A stretch of 36,586 bases of DNA from Fodinibacter sp045807225 (GCA_045807225.1 JBJMHU010000145.1:1-36586), one strand, 5' to 3'; shown: positions 7,847 through 17,182, counted from the first letter of the stretch. Notes: generated by a model not told the origin, from the letters alone. Numbers and translations are program-made.

Positions 7847-9988
7847 TCAGTCGACGGGGCGGCCGTGCAGGGCGGCGAAGAGCACCGGCGCCAGGTCGGC
7901 GTCGCGGACGTCCTCGAGCGTCACCGGCCGGCCGTCGGGCCCGGCGAGCGGCACCCGCCAGTTGGGGTACTCGTCGTTGGTGCCCGGCTGGTTGACGGCC
8001 CTATGGTCACCGACCACGTCGGCCAGGGCGACGGCGAGCATCCGGCTCGGGGTGAGCGCCATCCACCGGTGCAGCGCCTCGACGACGGAGTCGATGCCGG
8101 CGTCCGGACCGAGCAATCCACGCGCGACGCAGGCGTCACGCAAGCGCGCGATCGAGGCCTCCTCCTGCGCTCGCTCCTCCTCCACCGGGCGGGTCAGCAG
8201 GCCGAGCTGCTCGCGGATGGCGACGTGCTCGAGCGAGAGGTAGCCCGCCGACGGCGGCAGGTCGTGCGTCGTGACGGTCGACAGGCACAGCTCGCGGTAG
8301 CGCTCGGGCGGCTTGGGCGCGGCGTCCTCCCACTCGAACCACAGGATCGAGGTGCCGACCAGCCCCCGCTCGGTCATGTAGTCGCGCACGTGCGGGGCCA
8401 CCACCCCGAGGTCCTCACCGATGACCACGGCACCGGCCCGCTGCGCCTCGAGCACGAGGATGCCGAGCAGCGCCTCGTGGTCGTAGTGCACGTAGGTGCC
8501 CTCGGCCGGCGTGCCACCGGCCGGGATCCACCAGAGCCGGAACAGGCCGATGATGTGGTCGACCCGGATGCCGCCCGAGTCGCGCAGCACGGTGCGCACC
8601 ATGTCGCGGAACGGCGCGTAGCCGAGCTCGGCGAGCCGGTCGGGGCGCCAGGGCGGCTGGCTCCAGTCCTGTCCGAGCTGGTTGAACTGGTCGGGCGGCG
8701 CGCCCACGGTGACCCCGCGCGCCAACGCGTCGCCGAGCCCCCAGGCGTCGGCGCCGAGCGGGTGCACTCCCACGGCGAGGTCGTGCACGATGCCGAGCGG
8801 CATGCCCGCCGCCCGGGCGTCCTGCTGGGCCGAGGCCAGCTGCTGCTCGAGCAGCCACTGCAGCCAGCGGTGGAAGTCGACCTCGGTGGCGTGCCGCTCG
8901 CGGAACGCGGCCACGGCGGCGCTGGAGGGGTCCTGCAGCTCTGCGGCCCACGAGCTCCAGGGCATGCCGTGCTCCTCGACGAGCGCGCACCAGGTGGCGT
9001 AGGTCGTGAGGCCCTCGCCCTCGCGGTCGCAGAAGTCGACGAAGGACTGCGCCCGCGGGCCGGTCAGCCCCACGTCGAAGACCAGCCGCAGTGCCTCCTT
9101 CTTCGCGGTCCACGCGGCGTCGCGGTCGATCCGGTCGACCGAGTTCAGGGCACGGGCACCGGCGGCCAACGTCGCGACCCGGCGGTAGGCGGCATGGTCC
9201 AGCCGGGCCAGCTCGGGCACGTCCTCCACCCGCAGGTAGAGCGGGTTCACGAAGCGCCGGGTGGTGGGCAGGTAGGGGGAGGGCTCCATCGGCACCACCG
9301 GCTCCGCGGCGTGCAGGGGGTTGATCAGCACGAAGTCGGCGTCGTGCGCCGCCGCGGCCCAGGTGGCCAGGTCGGCGAGGTCGCCGAGGTCGCCGACGCC
9401 CCACGACTCGCCCGAGCGCACCTGGTACAGCTGCGCCGTCAGCCCCACGACGCGACCCTCGGCCACCGCCGGCGGCAGCTCGAGGCGCTGCGGCGTGACG
9501 ACCAGCGTGGCCTCGGTGGTGCGCGGGTCGAGCGCCGGCACGTCGAGGTGTGCCACGAGGCGGTGCCAGCCGACCGGCAGGTCGCCGGGCACCTCGAAGG
9601 TGGCCTCCCCCACCACCTGGCCGTCGACCTCGCGCTCGGGCACCCACCGGTCGACCTGCGGCAGCTCGCGCACGGAGCCGTCCTCGAGCACGACGTCGAG
9701 CCGGATGCCGGTGCCCGCCGGCACGTGTGCGTGGACCCATGGTGTCCACCCCTCCCGCGTCACCACGGTCGGGGGCAGGGTGCGCCGCCAGGGCGCGAGC
9801 TCGACTCCGGCGAGGGCCTGTTCGACGGCGTCGTCGCCCTCTGCGTCGACCCCCAGCGCGGTGAGCACGGCGCGGATGGCGGCCGCCGAGACGGTGACGT
9901 GCTGGCCCTGCCAGTCCCAGTACTCCGTCGCCACCCCGTGGGCGTGGGCGAGCTCGACGAGCCGGGGCGGCGGGGCGGGGGGAACCAT
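7847..9988 (-). CDS. malQ: 4-alpha-glucanotransferase (amylomaltase, GH77)
   Basis: This 713-residue cytosolic enzyme moves alpha-1,4-glucan segments between malto-oligosaccharides in glycogen/maltodextrin metabolism. An N-terminal beta-rich extension of about 150 residues, typical of actinobacterial MalQ, precedes the GH77 barrel. Catalytic motifs are IRVDHIIGLFRLWW (nucleophile Asp477), IGEDLGVV (acid/base Glu525) and TTHDLPPSAGYL (Asp576). The start is placed at 9988, where the family N-terminus (LVELAHAHGVATEYWDW) begins and a CAGGAT hexamer lies 6 nt upstream. The frame is open further upstream, but that extension is low-quality sequence. It is monocistronic as far as I can see. Confidence 0.92.
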   Translation of the reverse strand: MVPPAPPPRLVELAHAHGVATEYWDWQGQHVTVSAAAIRAVLTALGVDAEGDDAVEQALAGVELAPWRRTLPPTVVTREGWTPWVHAHVPAGTGIRLDVVLEDGSVRELPQVDRWVPEREVDGQVVGEATFEVPGDLPVGWHRLVAHLDVPALDPRTTEATLVVTPQRLELPPAVAEGRVVGLTAQLYQVRSGESWGVGDLGDLADLATWAAAAHDADFVLINPLHAAEPVVPMEPSPYLPTTRRFVNPLYLRVEDVPELARLDHAAYRRVATLAAGARALNSVDRIDRDAAWTAKKEALRLVFDVGLTGPRAQSFVDFCDREGEGLTTYATWCALVEEHGMPWSSWAAELQDPSSAAVAAFRERHATEVDFHRWLQWLLEQQLASAQQDARAAGMPLGIVHDLAVGVHPLGADAWGLGDALARGVTVGAPPDQFNQLGQDWSQPPWRPDRLAELGYAPFRDMVRTVLRDSGGIRVDHIIGLFRLWWIPAGGTPAEGTYVHYDHEALLGILVLEAQRAGAVVIGEDLGVVAPHVRDYMTERGLVGTSILWFEWEDAAPKPPERYRELCLSTVTTHDLPPSAGYLSLEHVAIREQLGLLTRPVEEERAQEEASIARLRDACVARGLLGPDAGIDSVVEALHRWMALTPSRMLAVALADVVGDHRAVNQPGTNDEYPNWRVPLAGPDGRPVTLEDVRDADLAPVLFAALHGRPVD

Positions 9989-10000
9989 GCGCCCATCCTG
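9989..10000 (-). promoter_or_regulatory. -10-like CAGGAT 6 nt before the malQ start
   Basis: Read on the minus strand, CAGGAT (10000-9995) is followed by six bases and then ATG. No Shine-Dalgarno is present. The arrangement matches the leaderless pattern seen at several other genes in the window. Confidence 0.35.
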
Positions 10001-10040
10001 CCGTGCGGGGGCCGCCGGCCCGAATCCGGGAACGCCGCAG

Positions 10041-10892
10041 TCAGCCGCCGACGTCGTCGCGCCACGAGTGCCGCGGGTCGAACCCGAGCACCCGGCGGGC
10101 CTTGTCGATCGACAGCAGAGTGTCGTGCTCGCCGAGGTCACCGCGCACCTCGACCCCCGGGAACTCGGCCGCCACGAGCTCGGCGTTGGGGCGGCTCATC
10201 ACGGTGTCCGGCGAGGCGATGATGAACCGGTCGAACCCGGGCTCGCGGTGCTCGAGCGCCTTCTCGACCGCGAGCGCGCCGTCCCGCCCGTCGATGTAGC
10301 CCCACAGGTTCCAGCGGCGCAGGGCCGGGTCGGCGTCGAAGGAGGGGAACTGCGCGTAGTCCTCGACGTCCATGACGTTGGAGAAGCGCAGCGCCGTGAC
10401 CGACAACCCCGGGTGCCACCGGCACAGCTCGATCGCCATCGTCTCCTCGAGGTGCTTGCCGAGCGAGTAGACCGACTCCGGCCGCGCCGGGTACTCCTCG
10501 TCGACCGGGACGTAGGGCGGGGGCGTGTCGAACGGCAGCCCCAGAACCGTCTCGCTCGACGCCATCACCACCTTGTCGATGCCGAGCCGGGTCGCGGCGT
10601 GCAGCACGTTGAAGGTGCTCAGCTGGTTGTTGCGGAACGTCGCCACGTCGCTGTGCAGCCCGGGCGCCGGGATCGCCGCGAGGTGCACCACGGCCTCCGC
10701 AGCGGGCTGCTCGCCGCGCACGCCACCGAGGGCGTCGACCACCTGGCCGTAGTCGGTGAGGTCGATGGCGAGCCAGCCGCTCCACCGCTCCCCGGAGGTG
10801 TCGAGGTTGGCGACGTCGTGCCCGCTGCCCCGCAGCCGATCCACGACATGACGTCCGAGCTTTCCCGACCCTCCGGTCACCGCGATGCGCAT
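10041..10892 (-). CDS. NAD(P)-dependent epimerase/dehydratase (extended SDR)
   Basis: This 283-residue Rossmann-fold protein has the cofactor loop GGSGKLGRH at residues 7-15. It also has the VHLAAIPAPG segment that normally follows the NAD-binding strand. A Ser-Tyr-Lys type active site is seen as ASSETVLG followed by YSLGK. It belongs to the extended SDR (nucleotide-sugar epimerase-like) group; the substrate cannot be named. The start at 10892 has TACGCT, a good TANNNT -10, six bases upstream and no Shine-Dalgarno. It lies 52 bp upstream of malQ on the same strand, so read-through is possible. Confidence 0.8.
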   Translation of the reverse strand: MRIAVTGGSGKLGRHVVDRLRGSGHDVANLDTSGERWSGWLAIDLTDYGQVVDALGGVRGEQPAAEAVVHLAAIPAPGLHSDVATFRNNQLSTFNVLHAATRLGIDKVVMASSETVLGLPFDTPPPYVPVDEEYPARPESVYSLGKHLEETMAIELCRWHPGLSVTALRFSNVMDVEDYAQFPSFDADPALRRWNLWGYIDGRDGALAVEKALEHREPGFDRFIIASPDTVMSRPNAELVAAEFPGVEVRGDLGEHDTLLSIDKARRVLGFDPRHSWRDDVGG

Positions 10893-10904
10893 GCGGCGAG
10901 CGTA
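10893..10904 (-). promoter_or_regulatory. TANNNT -10 element 6 nt before the epimerase start
   Basis: On the minus strand TACGCT (10904-10899) is followed by six bases and ATG. It matches the actinobacterial -10 consensus TANNNT and suggests a leaderless transcript. Confidence 0.45.
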
Positions 10905-10920
10905 TGCCGTGCGCCCCGGC

Positions 10921-10976
10921 CCACGGCGCGCGGATGCCGTGCCGTCCTCGCGCGGGCGGCACGGCATCCGCCGTGG
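10921..10976 (-). terminator. Large hairpin, probable mctP operon terminator
   Basis: GCGGATGCCGTGCC (10930-10943) pairs perfectly with GGCACGGCATCCGC (10958-10971) over 14 bp with a 14-nt loop. Outer CCACG (10921-10925) and CGTGG (10972-10976) extend the stem past a small bulge. It begins one base past the symporter stop on the minus strand. No T-run follows. It carries the recurrent GGATGCCG/CGGCATCC octamer in its stem, like the hairpin at 4473-4514. Confidence 0.65.
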
Positions 10977-10977
10977 T

Positions 10978-12627
10978 TCAGACGCTCGGCGACTCCTGGT
11001 GGAGCGGCTGGAGCACCTTCTGCACCCGGGGGTCACCGGCATCCGCGAAGTAGTCGCCGTGGATCGTCTCGTCCTCGCCGTCGGGCGCCTTGACGGCCCG
11101 CAAGACGAAGGTCAGCACGACCGCCACGACCAGGTTGATGACGAACGCGGTGAGGGCGATGTAGCCCAGCTGGCCGATGACCGGCATGTTGGCCAGCGAG
11201 CCACCGAAGTGGTTGATGCCGGCCCGCGGGTTGGCGACGTTCCACGCCTGCCAGGTGCCGTAGACCATCCCGACCGCCCAGCCCGCGAGGAGCGCCCAGC
11301 GGTGCATCCAGCGGGTGTAGAGGCCCAGCACGATGGCCGGGAAGGTCTGCAGGATCCAGATGCCGCCGAGCAGCTGGAAGTTGATCGCGTTCTGCTTGTC
11401 GAGCAGCAGCACGAACACCAGCGCGAACAGCTTGACCACGAGCGAGGCGAGCTTGGAGACCTTCGCCTCCTGCTCCACCGTGGCGTCGGGCTTGAGCCAC
11501 TCCTTGTAGATGTTGCGGGTGAAGGTGTTGGCGGCGGCGATCGACATGATCGCCGCGGGCACCAGGGCCCCGATCGCGATGGCGGCGAAGGCCACGCCCG
11601 CGAACCACGAGGGGAACGCGTCCTCGAAGAGCTGCGGGATGACGAGCTGCGCGTTGGGCTTGCCGTCGGCGCCGATCGGCTTGGTGCCGGCCGCGATGGC
11701 CACCCAGCCGAGCAGGGCCAGCAGGCCGAGCACGAAGCTGTAGGCGGGCAGGATCGCGGCGTTGCGACGCACGGTGTTGCGGGTCGAGGCCGACAGGCTG
11801 GCGGTGATCGAGTGCGGGTACATGAACAGGGCGAGCGCCGATCCCAGGCCCAGCGTGGCGTACGCCCAGTACTGCGTCGCGCCGGGGATGAAGACGCCGG
11901 TGGGCTTGCCGTCGGTGGGGTTGGGCTTGGCCATCTTGGTCTGCGCGGCGTCGAAGATGTGCGACCAGCCGCCGAACTTCGTGGGCAGGTAGATGATCGC
12001 CACGATGATGACGAGGTAGATCAGGGTGTCCTTGACGAACGCGATGATCGCCGGGGCGCGCAGGCCGCCCGAGTAGGTGTAGGCCGCGAGCAGGGCGAAC
12101 GCGATGAACAGCGGGAGGTCCTGGGCGATGACGCTGTCGCCGCCGCCGAGTCCGACGACCTCGAGCACGGCCTGGATGCCGACCAGCTGGAGCGCGATGT
12201 AGGGCATCGTCGCGAGGAACCCGGTGACCGCGACGGCCAGCGACAGCCCGCGCGAGCCGAACCGGCCGCGCACGAAGTCGGCCGTCGTGACGTAGCCGTG
12301 CCGGTGGCTGACCGACCACATCCGGCCCATGAAGACGAAGATGATCGGGTAGAGCACGATCGTGTAGGGCACGGCGAAGAACCCCGACACCGACCCCGCG
12401 GCCCACATCGCCGCAGGGACCGCGATGAAGGTGTAGGCGGTGTAGAGGTCACCGCCGAGCAGGAACCAGGTGATCCAGGTGCCGAACGAGCGACCGCCCA
12501 GGCCCCACTCGTCGAGCGACTCCATGCTCGTGGGACGGCGCCACCGGCTGGCCCAGAACCCCATGCCGGTGACCAGCGCGAAGAGCAGCACGAGGACGAA
12601 CAGGGCGACTCCGTTGACGTTGCTCAT
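10978..12627 (-). CDS. mctP: Sodium:solute symporter, monocarboxylate-permease (MctP) type
   Basis: This 549-residue SSS-family membrane protein has many hydrophobic helices. It resembles MctP-type carriers for lactate, pyruvate, propionate or alanine. Supporting motifs are the N-terminal DEWGLGGRSFGTWITWFLLGGDLYTAYTF region (residues about 38-66), GYVTTADFVRGRFGSR and YTYSGGLRAPAIIAFVKD. A charged C-terminal tail follows. The best family evidence is the overlapping small upstream gene of the DUF3311 type, which habitually pairs with these symporters. The start is at 12627, within ATGA shared with the partner's stop. An open extension upstream is out of context and not used. Confidence 0.82.
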   Translation of the reverse strand: MSNVNGVALFVLVLLFALVTGMGFWASRWRRPTSMESLDEWGLGGRSFGTWITWFLLGGDLYTAYTFIAVPAAMWAAGSVSGFFAVPYTIVLYPIIFVFMGRMWSVSHRHGYVTTADFVRGRFGSRGLSLAVAVTGFLATMPYIALQLVGIQAVLEVVGLGGGDSVIAQDLPLFIAFALLAAYTYSGGLRAPAIIAFVKDTLIYLVIIVAIIYLPTKFGGWSHIFDAAQTKMAKPNPTDGKPTGVFIPGATQYWAYATLGLGSALALFMYPHSITASLSASTRNTVRRNAAILPAYSFVLGLLALLGWVAIAAGTKPIGADGKPNAQLVIPQLFEDAFPSWFAGVAFAAIAIGALVPAAIMSIAAANTFTRNIYKEWLKPDATVEQEAKVSKLASLVVKLFALVFVLLLDKQNAINFQLLGGIWILQTFPAIVLGLYTRWMHRWALLAGWAVGMVYGTWQAWNVANPRAGINHFGGSLANMPVIGQLGYIALTAFVINLVVAVVLTFVLRAVKAPDGEDETIHGDYFADAGDPRVQKVLQPLHQESPSV

Positions 12628-12935
12628 CAGCGCACCTCCCCGTCGGTCGGCAGGTCGTCCATCGGCCGGTGCGGCCGGGCGACCAGGACGATGCGGTAGG
12701 CGGTGTAGGTGAGCGCCGAGGTCAGGAAGACCCACAGGAACTGGTACCAGATGAAGAACGGGAACGCGCCGAGCCGCGGCTCGTCGCGGCTGTAGCTGCT
12801 CACCCACATCAGGGCGATGATCGGGAGCGCGAGCAGCACGCCGGCCAGCACGAGCAGGCCGGTGCGCGCGGGTGGCACGGTGTCGTGGTCGACCGCGTCG
12901 GGGCGGTCGGGGTCGACGGCGTCGACAGAGCTCAT
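12627..12935 (-). CDS. DUF3311 small membrane protein, partner of the symporter
   Basis: This 102-residue protein has two predicted membrane helices (about residues 25-48 and 60-85). The second contains the FPFFIWYQFLWVF motif typical of DUF3311. The family is nearly always found directly before an MctP-like sodium symporter and is presumed to be a small subunit or assembly partner; its molecular role is not known. GAGGAACC precedes the ATG at a good distance. Its stop and the symporter's ATG share four bases. Confidence 0.8.
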   Translation of the reverse strand: MSSVDAVDPDRPDAVDHDTVPPARTGLLVLAGVLLALPIIALMWVSSYSRDEPRLGAFPFFIWYQFLWVFLTSALTYTAYRIVLVARPHRPMDDLPTDGEVR

Positions 12936-13056
12936 GGTTCCTCCTCGGTTCCCCGGCGCGCGGTGGTCGTGACCGGCCCACCGATCACCGTAGGCACTCG
13001 GCACCGCCCTGCGGGCTTTGCGGACCACCGGTCTCCGGGCCGTCGGTGGGCCTCGG

Positions 13057-13068
13057 CACAATGGCTGG
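13057..13068 (+). promoter_or_regulatory. CACAAT 6 nt before the PIG-L deacetylase start
   Basis: CACAAT (13057-13062) is followed by six bases and ATG at 13069, with no Shine-Dalgarno. It lies in the 133-bp divergent gap between the symporter operon and this gene. Confidence 0.5.
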
Positions 13069-13869
13069 ATGTCCACGATCGTCTTCCTCCACGCCCATCC
13101 CGACGACGAGGCCTCGCAGACCTCCGGCTCGATGGCGCGCGCCGTCGACGAGGGCCACCGCGTGGCCGTCGTCTTCGCCACCCACGGTGACCACGGCGAG
13201 GCGCCCGACGACCTCGCGCCCGGCGAGACGGTGGTCGACCGGCGCCGTGTGGAGGCGCAGGCGTCGGCCGCCGCCATCGGCCTGCACCGGGTCGTGTGGC
13301 TCGGCTATGCCGACTCCGGGATGAGCGGCTGGGAGCAGAACTCGCACGAGGGCGCCTTCACCGCCGCGCCGCTCGACGAGGCCGCCGCACGGTTCGCGGC
13401 AGTCCTCGACGAGGAGGACGCGGACATAGCCGTCGGCTACGACTGGCACGGCGGCTACGGCCACCCCGACCACGTGCAGGTGCACCACGTGCTGCACCGC
13501 GGCGCCGAGCTGGCCGCCCGCACGCCACGGCTGCTCGAGTCGACGATCAACCGCGACGCCATGCGCCGCTTCGGCGAAGCCGCCAAGGCGGCCGGCGTCG
13601 AGGGCACCGACGAGTGGGACCCCGACCAGCCGATGGACGACGGCAACCCGCTGGGTGAGCCCGAGTCAGCCATCTCGTGGCGGGTCGACGTCGAGCCGTG
13701 GATCGAGCGGCGGCTGGCGGCGCTCGAGGCGCAACGAATCCAGACCACCGACTTCGGCATGATGCTCGCGATGCCGCCCGAGGTGTTCGCGGCCTTCTTC
13801 GGCCACGAGCACTACATCGAGCCGGGCCGCGCTGCCGGCATGGTCGACGGCTGGCCGTTCGGCGACTGA
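13069..13869 (+). CDS. PIG-L family zinc-dependent deacetylase (MshB/Mca/LmbE-like)
   Basis: This 266-residue metallo-deacetylase belongs to the family that includes MshB and Mca of mycothiol metabolism. The zinc motif HAHPDDE lies at residues 8-14. The second metal histidine is probably in YGHPDHVQVHH near residues 128-138. The short C-terminal half and absence of the longer Mca-like insert make a specific role in mycothiol uncertain; N-acetylglucosamine-containing substrates are the family norm. Its last 58 bases are antisense to the 3' end of the MFS-patatin gene. Confidence 0.8.
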   Translation: MSTIVFLHAHPDDEASQTSGSMARAVDEGHRVAVVFATHGDHGEAPDDLAPGETVVDRRRVEAQASAAAIGLHRVVWLGYADSGMSGWEQNSHEGAFTAAPLDEAAARFAAVLDEEDADIAVGYDWHGGYGHPDHVQVHHVLHRGAELAARTPRLLESTINRDAMRRFGEAAKAAGVEGTDEWDPDQPMDDGNPLGEPESAISWRVDVEPWIERRLAALEAQRIQTTDFGMMLAMPPEVFAAFFGHEHYIEPGRAAGMVDGWPFGD

Positions 13870-16800
13870 GCGGCGAGCAGCGGCTCGAGCACAGCACCGG
13901 CGGATGCCGGGTGCTCCCGTCCCGGCCCGGGCGGCACCTCTCGCGCCCGCCCGAGGTCGTCCGACGCCTGCTCCAGCAGGGCCCGCGCCGCCGCGCGGCC
14001 CGACTGCACCATCCGGTCGAGCTGGTGGAACTCGAGCAGCCCCACCCCCATCGACGACGGGCCGACCACCCACGCCCCCCGGGCACGGGCGGCATCCCCG
14101 GCTCCCCCGCTGCCGATCATCATGGTGCGCATCAGGGTCTCGCCGAGCCCCGGCACCCGCGGCCGCCCGGGGCCGCGCGGGCCCTCGCCACCCGACCCGA
14201 TCGTCACCGCCACCACGGGCCCCTCGTCCCGCTCCACGAGCAGGTCAATGGGCAGGTTGTCGAGCACGCCGCCGTCGACGAGCAGCCGCCCGTCGTCCTG
14301 GGCCAGTGGAGCGAACAGCACCGGCAGCCGGGACGACGCCAGCCCCGCGTCGACCAGCCGGCCGCGGCGGTGCACCTGGCGGGAGCGGCCGACCAGGTCG
14401 ACGCTGACCATCGACAGCTGACGCGGCAGCCCCTCCAGCACGGTGTCGGCGCCGTAGTGGCGCTCCATGGCCGCATGCACCCGCCGCCCGCGGGCGAGCG
14501 ACCGGGCCGATAGCCGGTAGTCGCTGAACGGCCGGCGCCGCACGAACTCCGCGTAGCAGATCTCCTCCAGGGTCGCCCCGTCGACGCCGGTGGCGTGCAG
14601 GCCCGCGATGATGGCGCCGACGCTGGTGCCGGTGACCCGGTCGACGTGAAGACCGGCGTCCTCGAGCTCGCGCAGCACCCCGACGTGGGCGAACGCGCGC
14701 GCCCCGCCGCCGGCCAGGGCCAGCCCGAGCGAGCGCCCGGCGAGCCGGTCTGCCAGCGGTCGCAGCCCGGCCCCGAGGTCACCGGTGACGAGGGTGAGCT
14801 GCCAGGCGTCGGTGGCCGCCACCCAGGCCACCCGCTGCTCGGGGGTCGGCGCCGGGCCGAGCAGCACCAGCTCCGGGAGACGGGCCGGCGCCGGTGACGG
14901 CCCCGCACCGGGCGCCGGTTCGCCACCGGTCGCGACGAGCACCACGGCATCCGCCTGGCGCAGGCAGAACTCGCGCCACCCGGCATCCGGGCCGTCGGCG
15001 GGTGGCGCGACGAGCAGCACACGGTCGTGGTCACGCTCGGCGCGGGCCAGCCCGTCGGGGCTCACGGGGCCCGGCGTCGCGACCCGCAGGTGCTGGCGCA
15101 GCCGGCGGCCGAGCACCTCCCCCACTTCGGCGACCTGCTCAGCGGTGACGACGGGGCCCAGCCCGACGACGGCGACCACCGACACCCGCTCGGGCGGTGG
15201 CGGGGCCGCACCACCGCTCCCCGCCGTGCGCAGCCGCTCGGCGACCTGACCGAGCACGAACCTGGCCGCCGAGGGGTCGGTGGCGAGCACGTCCTCGAAC
15301 GCCGATCGAGGGATCTCGACCAGGGTGGTGTCGCGGCGTGCGCGCACCGTCGCCGACCGCTGCTCCCCGGTGAGAAGGGCCAGCTCGCCGAGCACCTGTC
15401 CCGGGCCGAGCTCACGCACCACCGCGCCGTCGACGAGCACCTCGAGGCGACCGGTGCGCACCGCGAACGCCGACCCGGGTGGGTCGCCCTGACGGATCAG
15501 CACCGCGCCGGCCGGCAGGTCGACGACGCGCGTCGCGCGCTCCAGCCGGTTGCGAGCGGCCGTGGGAAGCGCCGAGAACAACGGCAGCTCGGACAGGTCG
15601 ACGGCGTCCGTGGTGCCCAGCGCCGCGGGAACGGCCCACTGCGCCGGGGGGATCGGTGGGAGCACGACCGGTTGCCGGTGGTCGTCGACGTCCTCCTCCG
15701 CCACCGCGGAACGGATCCGGCCCAGCGGCAGGGCGAGCAGCGCGACGACGACGAACGCCACGATGGACAGCACCCATCCGGCGTGCAGTGAGTCGACCAC
15801 CGTCGCCGGGGTCGGGTCGCCGATGATGACGACGAGCACCGCGATGCCGATGACGCCACCGAGCTGGCGGGCGCTCGACGCCACCGCGGATGCCGTGGCG
15901 TAGCGGCCCCCGGGCACCGCCGCCAGCGTCGCGCTGCCGAGCAGGGGCAGGGTGGCGCCGACGCCGATGCCGCTGAGGACCTGGCCCGGCATCCACTGCG
16001 CCCAGAACGCGGGCTCGAGGCCCACCCGCTGGTGGTACCAGAGGTAGGCGGCGGCCCAGACCAGCGCCCCGGGCACGACGAAGACACGGTAGCCGTGGCG
16101 CTCGGCGAGCGGCCCGAGGCGCGACGCGACGAAGGCCGCCACGACCGCGCCGGGCACCAGCGCGAGGCCGGCCTCGAGCACGTCGTAGCCCCAGACGTAC
16201 TGCAGCCACAGCACGTTGGTCAGGAGGTAGGCGTAGAAGCCGAATCCCGCGGCGACCGTTGCGGCAGAACCCAGGTCGAACGAACGCAGGCGCAGCAGCA
16301 TCGGGTCGAGCATCGGCGCCCGGTGCCGCCTCGAGCTGAGCACGAAGAGCACCAGCGCGACGGTCGCGCCGACGAACGACCCGATCACCTGGGGGCTCGC
16401 CCAGCCCCAGTCCGCACCCTTGACGATGCCGAGGTTGAGCAGTGCCAGGCTGGTGACCAGCAGGCCGGCACCCACCAGGTCGGGCATGGTGCGGCGGCCG
16501 GGCGCCCGGCTCTCGACCAGCTGGTGCCGCGCCGCCCACACGGCCACCAGGCCGAAGGGCAGGTTCACCAGGAACGCCCAGCGCCAACCGCCCAGCTGCA
16601 CCAGCGCCCCGCCGATGGGCGGCCCGACCCCCGCGGCCACGGCGGCCGAGGCGCCCCAGACCCCGATCGCGTGCGCCCGGCGCTCGGCAGGGAAGGCCGC
16701 GATGACCAGGGCCAGCGACGCGGGGACGAGCATCGCCGCACCGAACGCCTGCACCACCCGGGCGAGGACCAGCAGCTCGACCGACGGGGCGAGCCCACAG

Positions 16801-17084
16801 GCCGCCGACGCGACGGTGAAGACGGCGACCCCGGCGACGAACGACCGCCGGCGGCCCACCAGGTCGGTCAGCCGGCCGCAGAGGATGAGCGACGCCGCGA
16901 AGACGATGTTGTAGGCGTTGAGGACCCACGAGAGCTCGCCGACAGTGGTGTCGGAGAACGACTCCCGGATGGAGGGGAACGCCACGTTGACGATGGTGGC
17001 GTCGAGGAAGGCGAGGAAGGCGCCGAAGCTGGCGACCAGAAGGACGCGTGACGGCGGAACGCGCGTCGTCGCGGCTGATGCCAT
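13812..17084 (-). CDS. MFS transporter - cNMP-binding - patatin-like phospholipase fusion
   Basis: This 1,090-residue protein appears to have four parts. Residues about 10-460 form a DHA2-type MFS drug-efflux transporter, with GRLTDLVGRRR between helices 2 and 3. Residues about 500-630 are a cyclic-nucleotide-binding domain with the phosphate-binding cassette GELALLTGEQRSATVRA near 564-580. Residues about 650-770 form a degenerate domain. From about 785 there is a patatin/NTE-type lipase with GGGARAFAHVG (oxyanion), GTSVG (nucleophile Ser near 820) and DGG (catalytic Asp near 936). Mycobacterium tuberculosis Rv3239c is recalled to share this architecture. Substrate and ligand are unknown. GGAGGT precedes the ATG. 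The gene is collinear with no frameshift. Confidence 0.85.
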   Translation of the reverse strand: MASAATTRVPPSRVLLVASFGAFLAFLDATIVNVAFPSIRESFSDTTVGELSWVLNAYNIVFAASLILCGRLTDLVGRRRSFVAGVAVFTVASAACGLAPSVELLVLARVVQAFGAAMLVPASLALVIAAFPAERRAHAIGVWGASAAVAAGVGPPIGGALVQLGGWRWAFLVNLPFGLVAVWAARHQLVESRAPGRRTMPDLVGAGLLVTSLALLNLGIVKGADWGWASPQVIGSFVGATVALVLFVLSSRRHRAPMLDPMLLRLRSFDLGSAATVAAGFGFYAYLLTNVLWLQYVWGYDVLEAGLALVPGAVVAAFVASRLGPLAERHGYRVFVVPGALVWAAAYLWYHQRVGLEPAFWAQWMPGQVLSGIGVGATLPLLGSATLAAVPGGRYATASAVASSARQLGGVIGIAVLVVIIGDPTPATVVDSLHAGWVLSIVAFVVVALLALPLGRIRSAVAEEDVDDHRQPVVLPPIPPAQWAVPAALGTTDAVDLSELPLFSALPTAARNRLERATRVVDLPAGAVLIRQGDPPGSAFAVRTGRLEVLVDGAVVRELGPGQVLGELALLTGEQRSATVRARRDTTLVEIPRSAFEDVLATDPSAARFVLGQVAERLRTAGSGGAAPPPPERVSVVAVVGLGPVVTAEQVAEVGEVLGRRLRQHLRVATPGPVSPDGLARAERDHDRVLLVAPPADGPDAGWREFCLRQADAVVLVATGGEPAPGAGPSPAPARLPELVLLGPAPTPEQRVAWVAATDAWQLTLVTGDLGAGLRPLADRLAGRSLGLALAGGGARAFAHVGVLRELEDAGLHVDRVTGTSVGAIIAGLHATGVDGATLEEICYAEFVRRRPFSDYRLSARSLARGRRVHAAMERHYGADTVLEGLPRQLSMVSVDLVGRSRQVHRRGRLVDAGLASSRLPVLFAPLAQDDGRLLVDGGVLDNLPIDLLVERDEGPVVAVTIGSGGEGPRGPGRPRVPGLGETLMRTMMIGSGGAGDAARARGAWVVGPSSMGVGLLEFHQLDRMVQSGRAAARALLEQASDDLGRAREVPPGPGREHPASAGAVLEPLLAAQSPNGQPSTMPAARPGSM

Positions 17085-17182
17085 TCACACCTCCGGGGTC
17101 CGGGCCGAACCTAGCTCCTCGGACCCCGCTGCACAGGTTGGATGCACGAACCGGCGCCGTGAGCCGCACCGCGGTCACCCGG

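Noticed and set aside
7814..10222. Long open frame on the plus strand opposite malQ, and similar long antisense frames opposite the glycosidase and transporter genes
   Set aside because: High-GC codon bias opens antisense frames. Their translations are Arg/Gly/His-rich with no motifs, while the genes on the other strand have clear catalytic motifs.
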